This document shows positions 5,624-7,992 of a stretch of DNA of 7,992 nt, piece by piece (position 1 is the first letter of the stretch; the number at the start of each line of letters is the position of its first letter). Origin of the DNA: Candidatus Poribacteria bacterium (GTDB taxonomy: Bacteria > Poribacteria > WGA-4E > WGA-3G); assembly GCA_028824575.1 (NCBI GenBank), contig JAPPDN010000177.1, positions 1 to 7,992 on the forward strand, read 5' to 3'. The translations under genes and the position numbers were made by a program. A model generated the notes under the pieces. That model was not told where the DNA came from and did not search any database. It worked only from the letters and a program-made list of their open reading frames with translations.

Positions 5624-6592
5624 ATGGAACTAACGGCGGAACAACTGACAACATGGCAACGCGATGGAATCATTGTGGTGCCGAACGTGTTTTCACCGGA
5701 AGTTATTGTACCCGCGCTCGAAGAGATTGAACGAAATGCCTACGATGGGTTGACTCATGCTGAATATCGCGCGAAATGGGACTCACAACCGGAGGCGTTA
5801 AAAAGTGCATACGAGAAGAACAGCGATATGCAACGACTTGCGGGTCCTTTTGGTAAGGCGACTCATTTTCCGACAGGCTTGGAAGCGGTAGATAAACTCA
5901 TTGAAAACGAAGCATACTTGAGGATCGCACAGCAATTGTTAGGCACGGAAGAAATTCGACTCGGCTATGGACAAATATTCTTCCGAGAGGGACTCACCGA
6001 TAGCCGTCATAGTGAGCATCCGTGGCAAGGTTATCACATTGACAATGCGACGAACTCGCCTTTGCCGCCGCACCCGGATTGGCAACGGTACGGATATGTT
6101 TTGACCGCTATCTTCCCACACGACATCGAATCGGACGGTGCGCCGATGCTCGTCTGCCCCGGTTCACAGAACCAGTTGGATAAAATATGGGCGAAGTACC
6201 CGGGCAGAGGGGGTGGAATGGGTATACCTGATCTACGAGAATTTAAGGGAGAACTCGCGGATCCGGTTCCGCTTACGGCGAAAGCGGGGAGTGTTTCATT
6301 CCGTTCCAGTTACTTGGTTCACGCCGCACAACCGTTTGAGAACAAGAGCAGACAACGCGGGTGGATGGGGTATCACTTCCATCGGGCAGACAATGACGAT
6401 TGGTGCAAAACGACGCGCCCGGTACCCGGTTGGGGCAGCCCACAGTATATGAAATTTGTCACGCAAACGACCCCTGCTGTGCGGCGCGTTTTAGGGTGGC
6501 CCGCGCCTGGGGATGCGTATTATACGCCGGAAGCCCTTGCACGTCTTGAACAGGCATATCCGGGAATTGATTTGGAACCATACCGGACTTAA
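5624..6592 (+). CDS. Phytanoyl-CoA dioxygenase (PhyH) family Fe(II)/2-oxoglutarate oxygenase
   Basis: The protein has 322 residues. The N-terminus (LTAEQLTTWQRDGIIVVPNVFSP) is the typical opening helix and strand of PhyH-type double-stranded beta-helix oxygenases. The iron ligands are visible as His138-x-Asp140 in GYHIDNATN and the distal His233 in SSYLVHAAQPF; Arg245 or Arg243 in KSRQRGWMGYHF probably binds the 2-oxoglutarate carboxylate. GAPMLVCPGSQ (172-182) and AGSVSFRSS (221-229) match the conserved core. Such enzymes hydroxylate, halogenate or otherwise oxidise small molecules in the cytoplasm. The family is very broad, so phytanoyl-CoA itself is unlikely to be implied. The open frame extends upstream to 5462 inside the SDR gene, but the full ribosome binding site and the domain start place the true start at 5624. 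Between an SDR and an MDR enzyme it probably acts as an oxidative tailoring step on their shared substrate (inference). Confidence 0.92.
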   Translation: MELTAEQLTTWQRDGIIVVPNVFSPEVIVPALEEIERNAYDGLTHAEYRAKWDSQPEALKSAYEKNSDMQRLAGPFGKATHFPTGLEAVDKLIENEAYLRIAQQLLGTEEIRLGYGQIFFREGLTDSRHSEHPWQGYHIDNATNSPLPPHPDWQRYGYVLTAIFPHDIESDGAPMLVCPGSQNQLDKIWAKYPGRGGGMGIPDLREFKGELADPVPLTAKAGSVSFRSSYLVHAAQPFENKSRQRGWMGYHFHRADNDDWCKTTRPVPGWGSPQYMKFVTQTTPAVRRVLGWPAPGDAYYTPEALARLEQAYPGIDLEPYRT

Positions 6593-6597
6593 AATCT

Positions 6598-6604
6598 GAG
6601 AGGA
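6598..6604 (+). promoter_or_regulatory. Ribosome binding site that fixes the start of the MDR gene
   Basis: GAGAGGA lies 6 bases before ATG 6611. A TTG codon at 6605 is in frame but directly abuts this site, so it cannot be a good start. The ATG is therefore preferred. Confidence 0.7.
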
Positions 6605-6610
6605 TTGTTT

Positions 6611-7657
6611 ATGAGTAAAACGAGAAAAGTTGTGATGATGAATGAGGCGGGACGTATCTGGACGGAGGCGCAGGAAACGCCTGCACCGAAATCGGGGCAG
6701 CTGTTGGTTGAAGTTCGCGCCTCGATGGTAAGTCCTGGCACGGAACTCGGTGGTGTTAAACGCCGACGCGAGAATCCAGGTTCTGAGGCAAGGCAGCGTC
6801 CCTTTGGATATACGAATGCCGGTGTCGTTGTCGGTATGGAAGGCGATTGCGACGAATTTGAGATCGGCGATAGGGTGGCTGGTATGGGCGGTGGCTATGC
6901 ACTCCACGCCACGCACGCTTGTCTGCCACACAACCTATGCGCGAAGATTCCTGATGATGTCCCTGACGAGGACGCTGCTTCTATTCATCTTGCGGCAACG
7001 GCATTGCACGCCGTGCAACGCGGGCGTATCCGTATCGGCGAAAATGTTGTCGTCGCAGGGTTGGGTATCGTTGGGCAATTTGCGTGCCAGATCGCCAAAA
7101 CCGCCGGTGCCTATGTTATCGGTTTGGACCAATTGCCATTACGGATAGGGATTGCCCAAGACGCGGGGATACACCGCGCGATAAACGTTTCGGAAACGGA
7201 TCCGATTCCCATCGCAGAGGAATTCACTAACGGTTACGGCATGGATTGTGGGATTATCGCCTTCGGTGGCGATGCGACGAGTGCGTTTCAGCAGATCCGT
7301 GCAATGCTGAAGACAGCACCCGATACGCACAAGATGGGACGGATTGTTATCGTTGGTGGTGCGAGCATTACACACGGCTTTGCAGCCGGACTTGGCAATG
7401 TGGATGTTATCAGTGCTGCGCGTACGGGGCCTGGTTACCATGACGAAGATTATGAACACGGCGCGGATTACCCACCGGTGTTTGTCCCGTGGCCGACACA
7501 ACGCAACTTAGAGCTATCGCTGCGACTCATGTCCGAAGGTAAGATTCAGGTGAACCCGTTGATTACGGATGTTGTACCAATTGACCAGGCCTCCGAGGCA
7601 TGTGAAAGATTGATTCAAACGCCAAATGAAGCGTTAGGTGTTGTTTTTTCGATGTAA
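6611..7657 (+). CDS. Medium-chain (zinc-binding-type) dehydrogenase lacking the usual zinc ligands
   Basis: The protein has 348 residues. The N-terminal GroES-like domain contains VRASMVSPGTELGG (35-48) and RPFGYTNAGVVVG (63-75). The Rossmann domain has GLGIVG at 150-155 within VVVAGLGIVGQFACQIAKTAGA, and Asp173 at the end of the second strand suggests NAD(H) rather than NADP(H). The catalytic zinc ligands of classical alcohol dehydrogenases are missing: Ser41 stands where Cys is usual, and Tyr67-Thr68 replaces His-Glu. The four structural-zinc cysteines are also absent. This SxGTE...GYxNAG style is shared, as I recall it, with zinc-free MDR branches such as BchC-like enzymes and bi-domain sugar oxidoreductases. 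It probably oxidises or reduces a hydroxyl or keto group made or used by the upstream dioxygenase and SDR (inference). The gap to the dioxygenase gene is 18 bases, and the gene appears to be the last of the operon. Confidence 0.88.
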   Translation: MSKTRKVVMMNEAGRIWTEAQETPAPKSGQLLVEVRASMVSPGTELGGVKRRRENPGSEARQRPFGYTNAGVVVGMEGDCDEFEIGDRVAGMGGGYALHATHACLPHNLCAKIPDDVPDEDAASIHLAATALHAVQRGRIRIGENVVVAGLGIVGQFACQIAKTAGAYVIGLDQLPLRIGIAQDAGIHRAINVSETDPIPIAEEFTNGYGMDCGIIAFGGDATSAFQQIRAMLKTAPDTHKMGRIVIVGGASITHGFAAGLGNVDVISAARTGPGYHDEDYEHGADYPPVFVPWPTQRNLELSLRLMSEGKIQVNPLITDVVPIDQASEACERLIQTPNEALGVVFSM

Positions 7658-7836
7658 TACCAAATCTGAAAAAATTCGCATTTCAGGGATTTTGAAACGC
7701 ATAGGAATGTCGCATGTCCAAGGCGCAATAATGCACGTCGCATTTGGGGTTTTTGCTTGGGTGTTTCTTCGCGTACGCCGCAGAATTGCGCTACTACGAA
7801 CGAGTTTTTTGTTAATGAAAGGTGATTATTCAGAAT
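7658..7836. other. Spacer with several short repeats, no gene seen
   Basis: No reading frame with a ribosome binding site is contained in this stretch. It holds CTGAAA/TTTCAG arms (7666-7671, 7681-7686), an approximate direct repeat beginning TCGCATTT (about 7676 and 7739), the inverted pair GCGCAAT/ATTGCGC (7723-7729, 7785-7791) and the palindrome GCGTACGC (7771-7778). None forms a clear G+C-rich stem followed by a T-run, so I call no terminator. A promoter for the acetyltransferase gene should be here or the gene is read through from upstream; I saw no convincing -35/-10 pair. Confidence 0.5.
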
Positions 7837-7992
7837 ATGGAAATTAGAGGCGCGCGTGAATCAGAGTTAGAGCAAGTTGTCGAACTTAGTTGCTTGGCTT
7901 TTGAGTCAGATGATCATGAACGCTATTGGCAGTACGTAAAAGGTGATAGCAGTTATCGTCCGTCACAAACCCGTGTTGTTGTAGTGAATGAC
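7837..7992 (+). CDS. GNAT-type N-acetyltransferase, N-terminal fragment cut by window edge
   Basis: I translated this from ATG 7837; 52 codons are open to the window end. The start MEIRGARESELEQVVELSCLAF is the typical first strand and helix of GNAT enzymes, which transfer an acetyl group from acetyl-CoA to an amine. The following ERYWQYVKGDSSYRPSQTRVVVVND fits the helix, loop and second strand, and resembles Eis-like GNATs (inference). The acetyl-CoA-binding motif would lie beyond the window and cannot be checked. AAAGGTGA (7818-7825) is a ribosome binding site candidate at 11 bases; an in-frame GTG at 7822 overlaps it and is less likely. The 179-base gap from the MDR gene suggests a separate transcription unit. 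Confidence 0.72.
   Translation, partial: MEIRGARESELEQVVELSCLAFESDDHERYWQYVKGDSSYRPSQTRVVVVND

Noticed and set aside
7666..7686. CTGAAA/TTTCAG arms after the MDR gene as a terminator
   Set aside because: The stem is short and AT-rich and is not followed by a T-run, so termination cannot be claimed.

Overview
The window looks like chromosomal DNA of an uncultured environmental bacterium. It resembles Candidatus Poribacteria or a similar sponge or marine lineage. This rests on a phytanoyl-CoA dioxygenase family gene next to aldo/keto reductase and dehydrogenase genes, on secreted proteins built from a repeated beta-sandwich-like module, and on one protein ending in a short SVEPTG...KWGELKR tail. 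The assignment comes from gene content and protein style only; no marker gene or rRNA is present.

Left half (1-3582, minus strand). Read in transcription order, an aldo/keto reductase (3582-2644) is followed after 9 bases by a small MTH1187/YkoF-type thiamine-binding protein (2634-2326). After 14 more bases comes a secreted protein with two copies of a ~175-residue module (2311-1010). These three look like one operon with a good sigma70-type promoter at 3679-3651. A 368-base gap (642-1009) carries a strong hairpin that may be an IS200/IS605-type trace. Beyond it lies a second secreted paralogue of the same module, starting at 641 and running off the left edge.

Right half (3859-7657, plus strand). 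A promoter at 3801-3830 drives a tight four-gene operon with gaps of 3, 4 and 18 bases. Its genes encode an unrecognised 240-residue protein with an internally duplicated LNGxGT...EQH motif, an RmlB-like extended SDR (nucleotide-sugar 4,6-dehydratase family), an Fe(II)/2-oxoglutarate dioxygenase of the PhyH family, and a medium-chain dehydrogenase without the usual zinc ligands. In the SDR the usual TDE catalytic triplet reads TCE. The spacing and the overlap of a stop codon with the next ribosome binding site suggest co-translation and a shared pathway, probably oxidative tailoring of a sugar, nucleotide sugar or small molecule. The substrate cannot be read from the sequence.

A 179-base spacer with several small repeats follows. 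Then the first 52 codons of a GNAT-type acetyltransferase run off the right edge.

The two operons are divergent and share a 276-base regulatory region (3583-3858). Their promoters have the same hexamers (TTGACA, TAAGAT), and a nested inverted repeat lies between them. No rRNA, tRNA, CRISPR array or intact transposase gene was seen. The most unusual part is the four-gene plus-strand operon.
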